Notes under the pieces: generated by a model | Told to the model about the DNA's origin: nothing | The model's database searches: none | What the model saw: only the letters and a program-made list of their open reading frames with translations | In this document: positions 1 through 8,071 of the stretch, one piece after another | Layout: each line of letters begins with the position of its first letter | Position numbering within the stretch: the stretch's first letter is position 1 | DNA from: Cognataquiflexum aquatile | GTDB taxonomy: Bacteria > Bacteroidota > Bacteroidia > Cytophagales > Cyclobacteriaceae | Direction of reading: 5' to 3' | DNA length: 64,000 nucleotides | NCBI RefSeq assembly: GCF_003316845.1 | Contig: NZ_QMIK01000005.1 | Location: 248,001 to 312,000, forward strand | Translations under genes and position numbers: made by a program

Positions 1-2
1 GG

Positions 3-692
3 CAGGCAGAGGATGTCCTGAGTTTTACCTTTACCAATGAACCATTCCGGACAGAATCTCCCGAATCTGTCTTTACACTTAATTCGGAGACAACACTTCC
101 CGCAACACAGGATCCCATTTACCTAAGATGGACAGTCGAAGAAACTTATTTTTGGCCTTTGGTTTGGTTAAAGGGAACAGGTTTTCCCCCACCACCTCCG
201 CCTCCGTGTTTTATTTCAGATGCCATCGAACCAAACCGTCTCAATTTATTTGACGGCTCGGGGACAAGCACCAGGAAGGCGACTTTTGTGATGGGCAAAA
301 GAATGGTGGACAACTCCTTTTTGTATCCGTTTTTTTTCAGTGTCAAGCAATTGAGCATCAACAGGGAGGCCTACGAATATTGGGAAAAAATCAAAATCGT
401 CATTAACAACCAAGGGTCGCTTTTTGATATTCCGCCTGCTCCTGTTTTTGGGAATATCTCCAATGTTGAAGACCGAAATGAGATTGTGCTGGGGTATTTT
501 GAAGTAGCGAAAACAAAAGTAACCAGGATTAACACCACCAGGGCGGATGTACCCTTTTATCTGGTTGATCCCTGTCTTTGGTCTCCTGTAATACCTGAAG
601 ACTCCTATGCTGCCGAATGTAGAAGCTGCGCTGTCAGGGCACAGGGAAGAAGATGGACAAACGACGCCCCTGAATGGTGGAAGTTTGATTAG
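3..692 (+). CDS. DUF4249 family protein, C-terminal part
   Basis: The frame is open from the left edge, so this is the last 229 residues of a longer gene whose start is outside the window. The C-terminal half matches my knowledge of DUF4249 proteins: a VKQLSINREAYEYWEKIK segment, then GSLFDIPPAPVFGNI, then a VLGYFEVAKT strand and a late Cys pair (DPCLW and CRSC). A proline run, PPPPPPC, sits near residue 60. DUF4249 proteins are secreted or lipid-anchored and usually sit beside a TonB-dependent receptor, which would be to the left. Role unknown; a part in outer-membrane uptake is inference from that usual neighbourhood. The internal ATG at 159 is not the start, because coding similarity continues upstream of it. 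Confidence 0.8.
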   Translation, partial: QAEDVLSFTFTNEPFRTESPESVFTLNSETTLPATQDPIYLRWTVEETYFWPLVWLKGTGFPPPPPPPCFISDAIEPNRLNLFDGSGTSTRKATFVMGKRMVDNSFLYPFFFSVKQLSINREAYEYWEKIKIVINNQGSLFDIPPAPVFGNISNVEDRNEIVLGYFEVAKTKVTRINTTRADVPFYLVDPCLWSPVIPEDSYAAECRSCAVRAQGRRWTNDAPEWWKFD

Positions 693-784
693 AAAATATT
701 TCAATCCCAAAATTCAATGCATATATCCCGGATAGTTACAACAGATAAGGTATTTATAAAAATATAGAGTTCCGGGTAGCGTTC

Positions 785-1000
785 TATCCGCATTATTGTA
801 TTTGCCATTTCCACCTCGTGTTTTGACAGAATGGAATTTATTGGAAATTTTTATATACCACCTGCTCCTGTTTTGGAATATTACTTTATATCCCAATCCC
901 ACAGAAGGAGTTTTGGGCTTGTGATGTTGCAAAAGAAAAATTATAAGGATTTCCACAAATAGGTGCGACATACCTTTTTTTCTTAAGGGCCTTGTGATTT
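785..1000 (+). pseudogene. Decayed duplicate of the DUF4249 gene tail
   Basis: Plus-strand DNA here is a degraded copy of parts of the preceding gene. The stretch around 860-875 (ccacctgctcctgttttgg) matches the segment of the intact gene coding for PPAPVFG. Farther on, gatgttgcaaaagaaaaatt parallels gaagtagcgaaaacaaaagt, and ggtgcgacatacc parallels gggcggatgtaccc. The piece near 805-835 (ccatttccacctcgtgtttt) recalls the proline-rich PPPPPPCF part. Frameshifts, an in-frame stop (GNFYIPPAPVLEYY, then TAG at about 959) and an internal deletion make it non-coding. It looks like a tandem duplication that has decayed. The minus-strand reading frame across it is a shadow. Confidence 0.6.
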
Positions 1001-1406
1001 TGTAGCATTTTTCGATTTAACTACTTTTTCAACAGTTAGTACTTTTAATAGAAGCTTAGGGATGGATCTGTTTTAGCTTAAACATATCAAATTGGAAGTT
1101 TATATGGCAATGATTAAAACCAAAAACTTAAAATTTCCAGACCAGAATATCACCGGCGATGTCTAAATCACCCGTCTACTATTTCAAATGATACCCTTTC
1201 CTGTGTATGAAGTTTTACAAGAATTTTTTTAGGTATAAAAATTTATAATGTTTATTATAGATATGTTTTATAAACGAATTTTAGGTTAAAATGTGTTACT
1301 TTTTGATTTGTTAGGTATTTTCGAAGCTATGATTTACATGTTTGACATATAAATTCAAATATGTGGTCAAAAAACAAACCTATATTTTACAAAACCTATT
1401 AAACCT
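1001..1406. other. AT-rich intergenic region
   Basis: No credible gene or strong terminator. It should contain the promoter of the barrel gene starting at 1407, but I see no full TTTG/TAnnTTTG pair at good spacing. Confidence 0.4.
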
Positions 1407-2156
1407 ATGAAAAACAACTTTACAAACCTCCTTAAAGGAGGAACAGTACTTGGCGTTATGCTTATGGTACTATCTATGACAAGCGTAATGGCGCAGGAAG
1501 AAGAAGAAGAAACAGACGACTTCACCTTTAACGTCACCCTGAATTCCGATCAGTTTTTCGGATTTTATCCCGTCTTTCAAGGGGGATACAGTATCAGTGA
1601 AAAAACTGACTTTACATTTTATGGCATCCTTTGGTCCGGTGGCACAGGAGCAGCATGGGGAAACTGGACTGAATTTGGAGTCGGTTTAAATTTCAAAGTT
1701 GCTGAAGGAGTTGCAGTAAATCCTCAAATCGGTATTTTGGGAGGAAACCTGCTTTCATCCGGTACTGCAGGTAGCGGCCGGTTGGGAGATGGTATCGTTC
1801 CAAACCTGACTGTCAATTTGAATAAAACGAAAACTGAAGGACAGATTTATGCAGGTTTGTATGCGCCTTTGAGGAATGAAGCTCCTGCAACCGGTACAAC
1901 ATTATCTTATCTCCATTATTGGGTAAATTATGGATATAAGGTTTCTCCCTTTTTCTCTTTGGGTGGACATTACGAGCACCTGATCAATACAGGAGGATCC
2001 AATGTTGAGACATCCACTGATGTCTATCAATGGTTAGGTCCCTATATCCAATTTACAAAACCAACCGGCGGTCCGTTTGCAAGATTTTCGTTTGGTACCG
2101 ATTTGGTTGAAGGAAACGATTCATTCTTCAAGCTGACTACAGGTTTCAGCTTCTAA
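1407..2156 (+). CDS. Secreted outer-membrane beta-barrel protein, 249 aa
   Basis: Begins with a clear signal peptide (MKNNFTNLLKGG, hydrophobic core, SVMAQ), then a run of five Glu at the mature N-terminus. The remainder is alternating strands rich in Gly and aromatics and ends in KLTTGFSF, a terminal Phe typical of outer-membrane barrels. The length suits an 8 to 12 strand barrel. I do not recognise a named family with certainty; the function may be a small porin or a structural membrane protein. The gene stands alone, followed at once by a strong terminator, so it is probably monocistronic. Confidence 0.7.
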   Translation: MKNNFTNLLKGGTVLGVMLMVLSMTSVMAQEEEEETDDFTFNVTLNSDQFFGFYPVFQGGYSISEKTDFTFYGILWSGGTGAAWGNWTEFGVGLNFKVAEGVAVNPQIGILGGNLLSSGTAGSGRLGDGIVPNLTVNLNKTKTEGQIYAGLYAPLRNEAPATGTTLSYLHYWVNYGYKVSPFFSLGGHYEHLINTGGSNVETSTDVYQWLGPYIQFTKPTGGPFARFSFGTDLVEGNDSFFKLTTGFSF

Positions 2157-2167
2157 CATATGAAAGC

Positions 2168-2199
2168 AAGGCCGGTTTTATTACCGGCCTTTTTTTTTT
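2168..2199 (+). terminator. Rho-independent terminator of the barrel gene
   Basis: Stem AAGGCCGGT / ACCGGCCTT around a short loop, followed by a run of nine or more T, 12 bases after the stop codon. Confidence 0.92.
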
Positions 2200-2461
2200 A
2201 AAAGGATACCTGCCTTAAAATCACTCCACCACAAATTTTCTAAACACAATCCCCTATTGGATTTCTACCCACCCAAATGAAGTACGGTGCTCCCAATTTT
2301 TACCTTTATAGCATTTCTCCTTTTTATTTATCGACTTTCAAATAGGCTTTCAATTGAGTTTCGAAATCTCACATACCAAAAGCAAACAGCCGAAGTCTGC
2401 CATTTCTATGAAATAATTTCAGTATGACGTAATCCTTTTACTAACCTATTGTCATTTAGTC

Positions 2462-2474
2462 TGTCAAACTGACA
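2462..2474. promoter_or_regulatory. Inverted repeat TGTCA-N3-TGACA upstream of dnaK
   Basis: TGTCAAACTGACA is a perfect inverted repeat with 5-bp arms, 88 bases before the dnaK start. The exact reverse complement of this 13-mer occurs at 21498-21510, 38 bases before another gene. That makes it a candidate operator of a shared, possibly stress-linked, regulator. The regulator itself is not identified. Confidence 0.45.
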
Positions 2475-2561
2475 CGTTAAATAGTGAATTTCTGATTGGC
2501 ACATGAGTTGTCTAATAGCTTTCAAATCAAAGTCGTAATCAATAACAGAAAATATAAAATC

Positions 2562-4487
2562 ATGGGAAAAATCATAGGTATAGACTTGGGTACCACCAAC
2601 TCCTGCGTTGCCGTAATGGAAGGTAACGAGCCAGTGGTCATCCAAAACAGCGAAGGAAGAAGAACCACGCCATCAATAGTGGCCTTCCTGGACAATGGAA
2701 ACGGAGAAAGAAAAGTAGGTGACCCTGCAAAACGTCAAGCTATCACCAACCCCTCCAACACCATTTCCTCTGTGAAGAGGTTTATGGGTAAAAAATTCTC
2801 AGAAGTATCTGATGAGAAAAAACACGCATCTTACAAAGTCGAAAAAGGAGCCAACGACACTGTCGTAGTCAAAATCGGTGACAGGTCTTACACACCACAG
2901 GAACTATCTGCCATGATTCTTCAGAAAATGAAGAGTACAGCAGAGGATTTCTTGGGACAGACTGTCACAGAAGCTGTCATCACAGTACCTGCATACTTCA
3001 ATGATGCAGAGCGTCAGGCAACCAAAGAAGCCGGACAGATCGCCGGACTTGAAGTCAAAAGAATCATCAACGAACCTACCGCTGCCGCATTGGCATACGG
3101 TATGGACAAGAAAAACCAGGACATGAAAATCGCTGTGTATGACCTTGGCGGTGGTACATTTGATATTTCAGTTCTTGAATTGGGTGATGGTGTATTCGAA
3201 GTGAAATCCACCAATGGTGATGTACACTTGGGTGGTGATGACTTTGACCAAAAGATCATCAATTGGCTTGCAGAAGAATTCCAATCTGAAGAGCAGATCG
3301 ACTTGAGAAAAGACCCAATGGCACTTCAGAGATTGAAAGAAGCTTCTGAAAAAGCAAAAATAGAATTGTCAAGTTCTGCTTCGACAGAAATAAACCTTCC
3401 TTATATCACTGCCACCCAAACAGGTCCAAAGCACTTGGTGAGAACCTTAAGCAGAGCGAAGTTTGAGCAGCTTACAGCCGACTTGGTAAAAAGATCAATG
3501 GATCCTTGTATCAAAGCCCTCGCAGACGCCGGACTGAAACCATCAGATATTGATGAGGTGATCCTTGTCGGAGGTTCTACAAGAATTCCAAAAATACAGG
3601 AAGAGGTAGAGAAGTTCTTTGGCAAGAAACCTTCCAAAGGTGTCAACCCTGACGAAGTTGTGGCCATCGGTGCTGCGATCCAAGGAGGGGTATTGACAGG
3701 TGAAGTAAAAGACGTGTTGTTACTCGATGTAACTCCACTGTCCTTGGGAATCGAAACCATGGGAGGTGTTTTCACCAAACTGATCGAATCCAACACAACC
3801 ATTCCTACCAAAAAATCAGAGGTATTCTCCACTGCTTCTGACAATCAGCCGGCAGTTGATATCCATGTATTGCAGGGAGAAAGAGCTTTGGCCAAGGACA
3901 ACAGGTCAATCGGTAGATTCCAATTGAGTGACATTCCACCATCTCCAAGAGGGATTCCACAGATCGAAGTGACGTTCGACATTGATGCCAATGGTATCTT
4001 GAACGTATCAGCCAAAGACAAAGGAACCGGCAAAGAGCAAAAAATCAAGATCGAAGCTTCTTCCGGTTTGTCTCAGGACGATATCGAAAGAATGAAGCGA
4101 GAAGCAGAAGCCAATGCGGCCTCTGATAAAGCTGAAAAAGAAAAAATCGAAAAATTGAACCAAGCTGACAGTCAGATTTTCCAGACAGAAAAACAACTGA
4201 AAGAATATGGTGACAAACTTTCCGATGGCAACAAAGCCAACATCAGCGCTGCTTTGGAGGGATTAAAATCCGCTCATGCTTCCAAAGACCTTACTTCCAT
4301 TGATTCTGCCTCCGAAGCTTTGAACAAAGCGTGGGAAGCTGCTTCTCAGGAAATCTACAATGCCACCCAAGGTGCAGGTGCACAACCAGGACCTGATGCC
4401 AATGCAGGTGCGGGTCAAGGGGCATCCAATGCCGGAGACGGTGTGTCTGATGTAGATTACGAAGAAGTGTCTGAAGACAAAAAGTAA
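2562..4487 (+). CDS. dnaK: Molecular chaperone DnaK (Hsp70)
   Basis: Hsp70 ATPase and peptide-binding chaperone of the cytoplasm, working with DnaJ and GrpE. The 641-residue product starts [15 protein letters not shown] (phosphate 1 loop), has [17 protein letters not shown] (phosphate 2), [11 protein letters not shown] (adenosine loop), the linker [18 protein letters not shown], the substrate-binding beta domain, a charged helical lid and a Gly/Ala-rich tail ending [13 protein letters not shown], the usual C-terminal signature. Length is normal. The frame is open 22 codons farther upstream, but the family N-terminus fixes the start at 2562. No dnaJ or grpE follows; the gene ends at a terminator. 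A TGTCA-N3-TGACA palindrome upstream may regulate it. Confidence 0.98.
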   Translation: MGKIIGIDLGTTNSCVAVMEGNEPVVIQNSEGRRTTPSIVAFLDNGNGERKVGDPAKRQAITNPSNTISSVKRFMGKKFSEVSDEKKHASYKVEKGANDTVVVKIGDRSYTPQELSAMILQKMKSTAEDFLGQTVTEAVITVPAYFNDAERQATKEAGQIAGLEVKRIINEPTAAALAYGMDKKNQDMKIAVYDLGGGTFDISVLELGDGVFEVKSTNGDVHLGGDDFDQKIINWLAEEFQSEEQIDLRKDPMALQRLKEASEKAKIELSSSASTEINLPYITATQTGPKHLVRTLSRAKFEQLTADLVKRSMDPCIKALADAGLKPSDIDEVILVGGSTRIPKIQEEVEKFFGKKPSKGVNPDEVVAIGAAIQGGVLTGEVKDVLLLDVTPLSLGIETMGGVFTKLIESNTTIPTKKSEVFSTASDNQPAVDIHVLQGERALAKDNRSIGRFQLSDIPPSPRGIPQIEVTFDIDANGILNVSAKDKGTGKEQKIKIEASSGLSQDDIERMKREAEANAASDKAEKEKIEKLNQADSQIFQTEKQLKEYGDKLSDGNKANISAALEGLKSAHASKDLTSIDSASEALNKAWEAASQEIYNATQGAGAQPGPDANAGAGQGASNAGDGVSDVDYEEVSEDKK

Positions 4488-4509
4488 TTTTCAATTAACC
4501 AAATATGCG

Positions 4510-4547
4510 ACGGCATCTGTATGAAAGTATGGATGCCGTTGTTTTTT
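4510..4547 (+). terminator. dnaK terminator
   Basis: ACGGCATC / GATGCCGT stem with a 14-base loop, followed by TGTTTTTT. Confidence 0.85.
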
Positions 4548-4594
4548 GAAAGAGCTCAACCCACTCACAAGAATTACGATAAAATCAAGTTTGC

Positions 4595-4678
4595 AGGGGA
4601 GTCTCAAATCTCGCATCTCGCCTCACCCTTCTCGGCTCTAAATCTCAAGACTCATATCTCCCATCTCACGTCTATCCC
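4595..4678. repeat. Pyrimidine-rich imperfect tandem repeat
   Basis: A run of loosely repeated TCTCG/TCTCA words lies directly before the ATG of the GroES-like gene. A related run, tctagcttctcggctctcg, lies near 16766-16790. It may act as a leader sequence or simply be repetitive filler. Confidence 0.45.
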
Positions 4679-5053
4679 ATGAAACTCACTCCAGATAACA
4701 AACTCAAGAAACTCATTATAGTAGGTGACAGGGTTTTGATCAAACTCAGAAAAGCTGACGGAAGAACAGCCACGGGACTTTACCTTCCTCCGGGAGTTCA
4801 GGAAAAGGAAAAAGTGCAACAAGGCTATATCATCAAAACAGGACCTGGATATCCGATCCCTATGCCGGCAGAAGACCGGGAACCTTGGATGGAAGCAGAG
4901 GAAAAAATCAGGTATGTCCCACTTCAAGCAAAAGAAGGGGACTTGGCTATTTTCCTATTAAACGGTGCATTTGAAGTAATTTATGAGGGGGAAAAATATT
5001 TCATCGTCCCACAGCATTCTATCCTGATGCTTGAAAGAGAAGAAGAATTATGA
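4679..5053 (+). CDS. GroES-like co-chaperone family protein, 124 aa
   Basis: The GroES fold is visible in VGDRVLIKLRKADGRTATGLYLPPGVQEKEKVQQGYIIKTG at the N-terminus and in a closing strand set FEVIYEGEKYFIVPQHSILML. The protein is longer than a standard 97-residue GroES because of an insertion (about residues 60-85, PIPMPAEDREPWMEAEEKI) between the two halves. I read it as the divergent GroES-like paralogue found in this phylum rather than the main groS gene, since no groL is adjacent. It follows dnaK by 190 bases and a terminator, so it is probably transcribed on its own. Whether it can cap GroEL is unknown. Confidence 0.8.
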   Translation: MKLTPDNKLKKLIIVGDRVLIKLRKADGRTATGLYLPPGVQEKEKVQQGYIIKTGPGYPIPMPAEDREPWMEAEEKIRYVPLQAKEGDLAIFLLNGAFEVIYEGEKYFIVPQHSILMLEREEEL

Positions 5054-5071
5054 TTCCTCATTATAGTTAAG

Positions 5072-5123
5072 CCATCCGAAAACAATTATTGAATTTTAGT
5101 TTTGTTTCGGATGGTTCTTTTTT
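5072..5123 (+). terminator. Terminator after the GroES-like gene
   Basis: CCATCCGAAA and TTTCGGATGG form a 10-bp stem around a long AT-rich loop, followed by TTCTTTTTT. Confidence 0.75.
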
Positions 5124-5160
5124 GGATGGTAAATTCACACGCCAATCCCTATGATTTCCT

Positions 5161-5511
5161 CTATAACTCCAACAGGGTTTCTTTACCTGCGATTATTTGT
5201 ACAACCTTGATTGTTTGAACAGGCTGTTCATTTCCTAAAAAATATTCCAATACATAGGTTCCAGGCAAAAGATTTTCAATGATTAAATTGTTGACAATTT
5301 GGCCTGTTTTGACCTCCGACCCTACCGGAATAAAACCTCCACGTATCTGGAAAGTACTTTCTGTCGCAAGTCTATATTGCAATATATTCAATGAAGATAC
5401 CTGCTTCATTCTAAGGGAACCACTAGTTGGGTATTCCGGAATTTCTGTACAAGAAACAACAAATAGAAATGACAGGATTATTAGAATCCGGGAAATTAAA
5501 TCGGTTTTCAT
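5161..5511 (-). CDS. Small lipoprotein, 116 aa
   Basis: A signal peptide with lipobox (FLFVVSC) predicts a lipid-anchored envelope protein of about 95 mature residues. The C-terminal half reads LLPGTYVLEYFLGNEQPVQTIKVVQIIAGKETLLEL, a short beta-sandwich-like pattern with a PGTY turn, as in carboxypeptidase regulatory-like folds. It resembles the next gene (5739-6062), which has LLEGTYVIVAGG at the same place, so the two are likely diverged duplicates. No named function can be given. Confidence 0.65.
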   Translation of the reverse strand: MKTDLISRILIILSFLFVVSCTEIPEYPTSGSLRMKQVSSLNILQYRLATESTFQIRGGFIPVGSEVKTGQIVNNLIIENLLPGTYVLEYFLGNEQPVQTIKVVQIIAGKETLLEL

Positions 5512-5738
5512 AATAGTTGGTTGATGTGTTTTTAAATCAGAATAGAAGATATCTATTCCAAATTAGCCTTGACTTTGCCTTCAAAAAATCAAATAATGAC
5601 AAACGAGAAAAATCAAACAGGAAAGTCTAAAATATTACTCCAGTTAATCCAATTGCACAAATCAGTTGTCCAATATTAAGTAGAGAAACAGCCATGCTTC
5701 CGGTTAAATTGGAAGCATTAAAAAAAACCTGTTGAAAC

Positions 5739-6062
5739 TCACCCAACAAAAACTTCCACTTGTCTACCTGGAATAATCTGAAAAGTCTTTACAACTCCCC
5801 CGGCAACAATCACATAAGTTCCTTCCAATAAATCAGAAACCACAAATGAGGTTCCCAAAATACCGGTCCTAATCCAGGGATTGATGTCGGGAGAGTTTCT
5901 TAATTGCACATAAACCTCCGCAGGTGCAATAAAGTATTCTGTATTTGGAGAGAAGTTTCGAGAAGTAAATAACACAGAACCTGTAACGGGCTGATCTTCC
6001 CAGTTTATACAGGAAGACATCAAGACCAAAATCAACAATAAACTTATGGCAGAAATTTTCAT
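5739..6062 (-). CDS. Small lipoprotein, 107 aa, related to its neighbour
   Basis: The lipobox is LVLMSSC after a hydrophobic signal segment. The mature part is about 88 residues and ends in a strand-rich segment (LLEGTYVIVAGGVVKTFQII, then a basic-acidic tail) like that of the gene at 5161-5511. The genes are in the same orientation, 227 bases apart. I see no catalytic motif. A structural or binding role at the outer membrane is a guess. Confidence 0.65.
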   Translation of the reverse strand: MKISAISLLLILVLMSSCINWEDQPVTGSVLFTSRNFSPNTEYFIAPAEVYVQLRNSPDINPWIRTGILGTSFVVSDLLEGTYVIVAGGVVKTFQIIPGRQVEVFVG

Positions 6063-6110
6063 AGCTGTAGGAATGTTTTGGTTAAAAGTAAAATTAAGTT
6101 TACGGAAAGC

Positions 6111-6149
6111 AAAAAAAAAAAAAAAAAGGACGTATAAAACGTCCTTTTT
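6111..6149 (-). terminator. Terminator of the 6169-6468 gene
   Basis: AAAAGGACG / CGTCCTTTT stem with a run of 17 A on the plus strand, which is a long U-tract in the minus-strand transcript. Confidence 0.9.
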
Positions 6150-6168
6150 AATTTATTTTGGATACGGA

Positions 6169-6468
6169 TCAATCATTCTTCCAAGGTTGTCTGTTTTTGG
6201 CTTTTGGACCGAATTCTCTTTCATCGCTAACCGGTCTTGATACCAATGCTACTTTTTCGGTTTCCATTTCCCAAGCTTTTGCATTCTTGAATGCCGGACC
6301 TTGTTTTTCATTAGGCGTTACATTGACCATGGCGGTCGTTTTTTTGGAATTATCTTTCCATGGTTTATAATTCTTGGCAGCAGGTCCTTGTAGGTCCTTG
6401 AATGCCTGGGCGTTTACTACAAATATTGTTAAGAAAAACGCGAGGATAAATAATGGGATCTTTTTCAT
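6169..6468 (-). CDS. Secreted 99-aa protein with a three-fold GPxxKNxxxW repeat
   Basis: The start is set at MKKIPLFILAFFLTIFVVNAQ, a clean signal peptide; the frame is open eight codons earlier. The mature protein of about 78 residues contains three related segments: QGPAAKNYKPWKD, QGPAFKNAKAWEM and FGPKAKNRQPWKN. Spacing between them is roughly 25 residues. No Cys or lipobox is present, so it should be periplasmic or exported. I do not recognise the family. The regular Gly-Pro, Lys-Asn and Trp pattern suggests a repeated binding unit. A strong terminator follows. Confidence 0.65.
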   Translation of the reverse strand: MKKIPLFILAFFLTIFVVNAQAFKDLQGPAAKNYKPWKDNSKKTTAMVNVTPNEKQGPAFKNAKAWEMETEKVALVSRPVSDEREFGPKAKNRQPWKND

Positions 6469-6699
6469 ATTTAAAGTGATTTGGGTTTTCAAATTTTCAG
6501 TAATATATACGTGAAAACCAAAAAATGTTTGACCAAAACAGACTTTTATATATTTTTTTACAATAAAAAAGAAATTAAATACTGTTTATGGAAGTATAGA
6601 AATTCAAAAATCGGGTAATTTTAAACCATGTTTTCAAAAAAAATCCAACTATATAAAAAAATTGAATTCCGATTGAACCAATTGGAAAGGTTTAGGCAT

Positions 6700-6745
6700 A
6701 AAAAAACCAAAACCTGCCTTCTTTTTTATTGAAGACAGATTTTGG
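6700..6745 (-). terminator. Terminator of the porin gene
   Basis: CCAAAACCTGCCTTC / GAAGACAGATTTTGG pair at 13 of 15 positions; the plus-strand A run at 6700-6706 gives the U-tract on the minus-strand transcript. Confidence 0.75.
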
Positions 6746-6767
6746 AAAAAAATTTAAGAAATTTCGG

Positions 6768-7943
6768 TTAAAAAGAAAAAACTGCTGCCAAAAGGAAAGA
6801 AGAAAGGTTTTTGGAAGGATCAAGTGAATTGTTCAGGAAAGTATCTTCGGAAGTGGTATCCATCCTTAGTTCAGGAATCAAGGAAAAATTCTTGGTTACT
6901 TTTACATTGCCTGAAAGTGTCAATGCAAAAACATTTCCATCACCGTCATCATTCAAACCAACTGCACCATCAATACCGGTGTTGAAGACAGAGAAATATT
7001 CACCCCTTGCACCAAGTCTGAATTTTTTGGATACTTGGGACTGAAGATAGATAGCCGCTCCATAAAAACCAGATGGATCACCGTTAGCATCCTCAACGTC
7101 GTCCGGACCTGTGACAATCTCTCCAGGAGCAATGGTATTGTAGGTGGTGTTAAAACCTAAATAAAATTTCTCAGTAAGGTTAAGACCCGTTGTAAGATCA
7201 ACTTGGAATGTCCTTCCTGCAGAAACCTGACCTGTATTTATTGGAAAATCTACATCGAATTTGCCATCCTGGTCACCATAAAGGAAATTCAAGTAAGTGT
7301 TTCCCATTTCTCCAGCATAACCCAATTGCGCTCCAAAAGTATAAGTCTCAAAATTATTGAATTCCGTCATATCCGTTGGGTTCATAATGGCAGCCATAAA
7401 GGTAAATTTCTCTGACAAGTCAATATTCGCTTTGATACCTGTATGGGAAAAAGGTCCATATGAAAACATATAGGAGGTGGAATAATTAAAGTTGGCTGTT
7501 GGTGATATAACCTCATAGCCCAAGTAGGTATTGAAATTACCAAAGGTCAAAGTAACCGCATCAGTGACATTCCAATACACATACAGTTGGTTGACCATCT
7601 GAGAACTTCCTGCAAAACCTCCTGTATTCATAGGAGATCCGAATACAGCATCCTCCCCACGGGGTCCGAATACCAAGTCAGCTACAACACCGACTTTACT
7701 TCCTTCATATTTGGTGATCAAATTGAACATACCGAGAGAAAAACCCGGAAGATTACCAAATGATGTATTTGGGGATTGGGCAAACTCACCCTTTGTGGGA
7801 CCATTGAAATTTTTGCGGAAATACACGTCTGCAGAACCTGAGAAGGACAATTTACCTTCTTCTTCCTCCTCTTCTTCTTGAGCAATTACAGGAACAGAAA
7901 TTAACAATAATAGGAATATTATTAGCGCATGAAGATTTTTCAT
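6768..7943 (-). CDS. Outer-membrane porin, OmpL/BBP2-like, 391 aa
   Basis: Signal peptide ending PVIAQ, then seven Glu in a row, then a full-length beta-barrel pattern (KLSFSGSADVYFRKNF, repeated amphipathic strands, terminal LLAAVFSF). The overall build matches the putative beta-barrel porin-2 family. It lies 128 bases downstream of the ammonium transporter gene on the same strand, so I infer that it admits small nitrogenous solutes through the outer membrane for the inner-membrane transporter. Substrate specificity cannot be read from sequence. Confidence 0.75.
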   Translation of the reverse strand: MKNLHALIIFLLLLISVPVIAQEEEEEEEGKLSFSGSADVYFRKNFNGPTKGEFAQSPNTSFGNLPGFSLGMFNLITKYEGSKVGVVADLVFGPRGEDAVFGSPMNTGGFAGSSQMVNQLYVYWNVTDAVTLTFGNFNTYLGYEVISPTANFNYSTSYMFSYGPFSHTGIKANIDLSEKFTFMAAIMNPTDMTEFNNFETYTFGAQLGYAGEMGNTYLNFLYGDQDGKFDVDFPINTGQVSAGRTFQVDLTTGLNLTEKFYLGFNTTYNTIAPGEIVTGPDDVEDANGDPSGFYGAAIYLQSQVSKKFRLGARGEYFSVFNTGIDGAVGLNDDGDGNVFALTLSGNVKVTKNFSLIPELRMDTTSEDTFLNNSLDPSKNLSSFLLAAVFSF

Positions 7944-7983
7944 TTTAGTTTTGATTATCGGTTAAACATGATTTAGCTGAAGA

Positions 7984-8046
7984 GAACCCTGACCCAATCA
8001 GAAAGAGAGTCGCGTTTTTTTCCTTGGGCAGGGTTCTTGCTTTTTT
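7984..8046 (+). terminator. Hairpin between amt and porin, terminator-like on the plus strand
   Basis: GAACCCTGACCCAA pairs with TTGGGCAGGGTTC (one bulge) and on the plus strand is followed by TTGCTTTTTTG. Both neighbouring genes run on the minus strand, so the U-tract points against them. It may block antisense transcription or act as a processing or stability hairpin between the two coding regions. Confidence 0.5.
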
Positions 8047-8071
8047 GTAATTAGTTGTTTGGTTTTTTCTC

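Noticed and set aside
714-971. 85-aa minus-strand reading frame
   Set aside because: It is the complement of the decayed DUF4249 copy; nucleotide similarity lies on the plus strand.
2496-2561. 22-codon extension of dnaK
   Set aside because: The Hsp70 family begins at [10 protein letters not shown], so the start is 2562.
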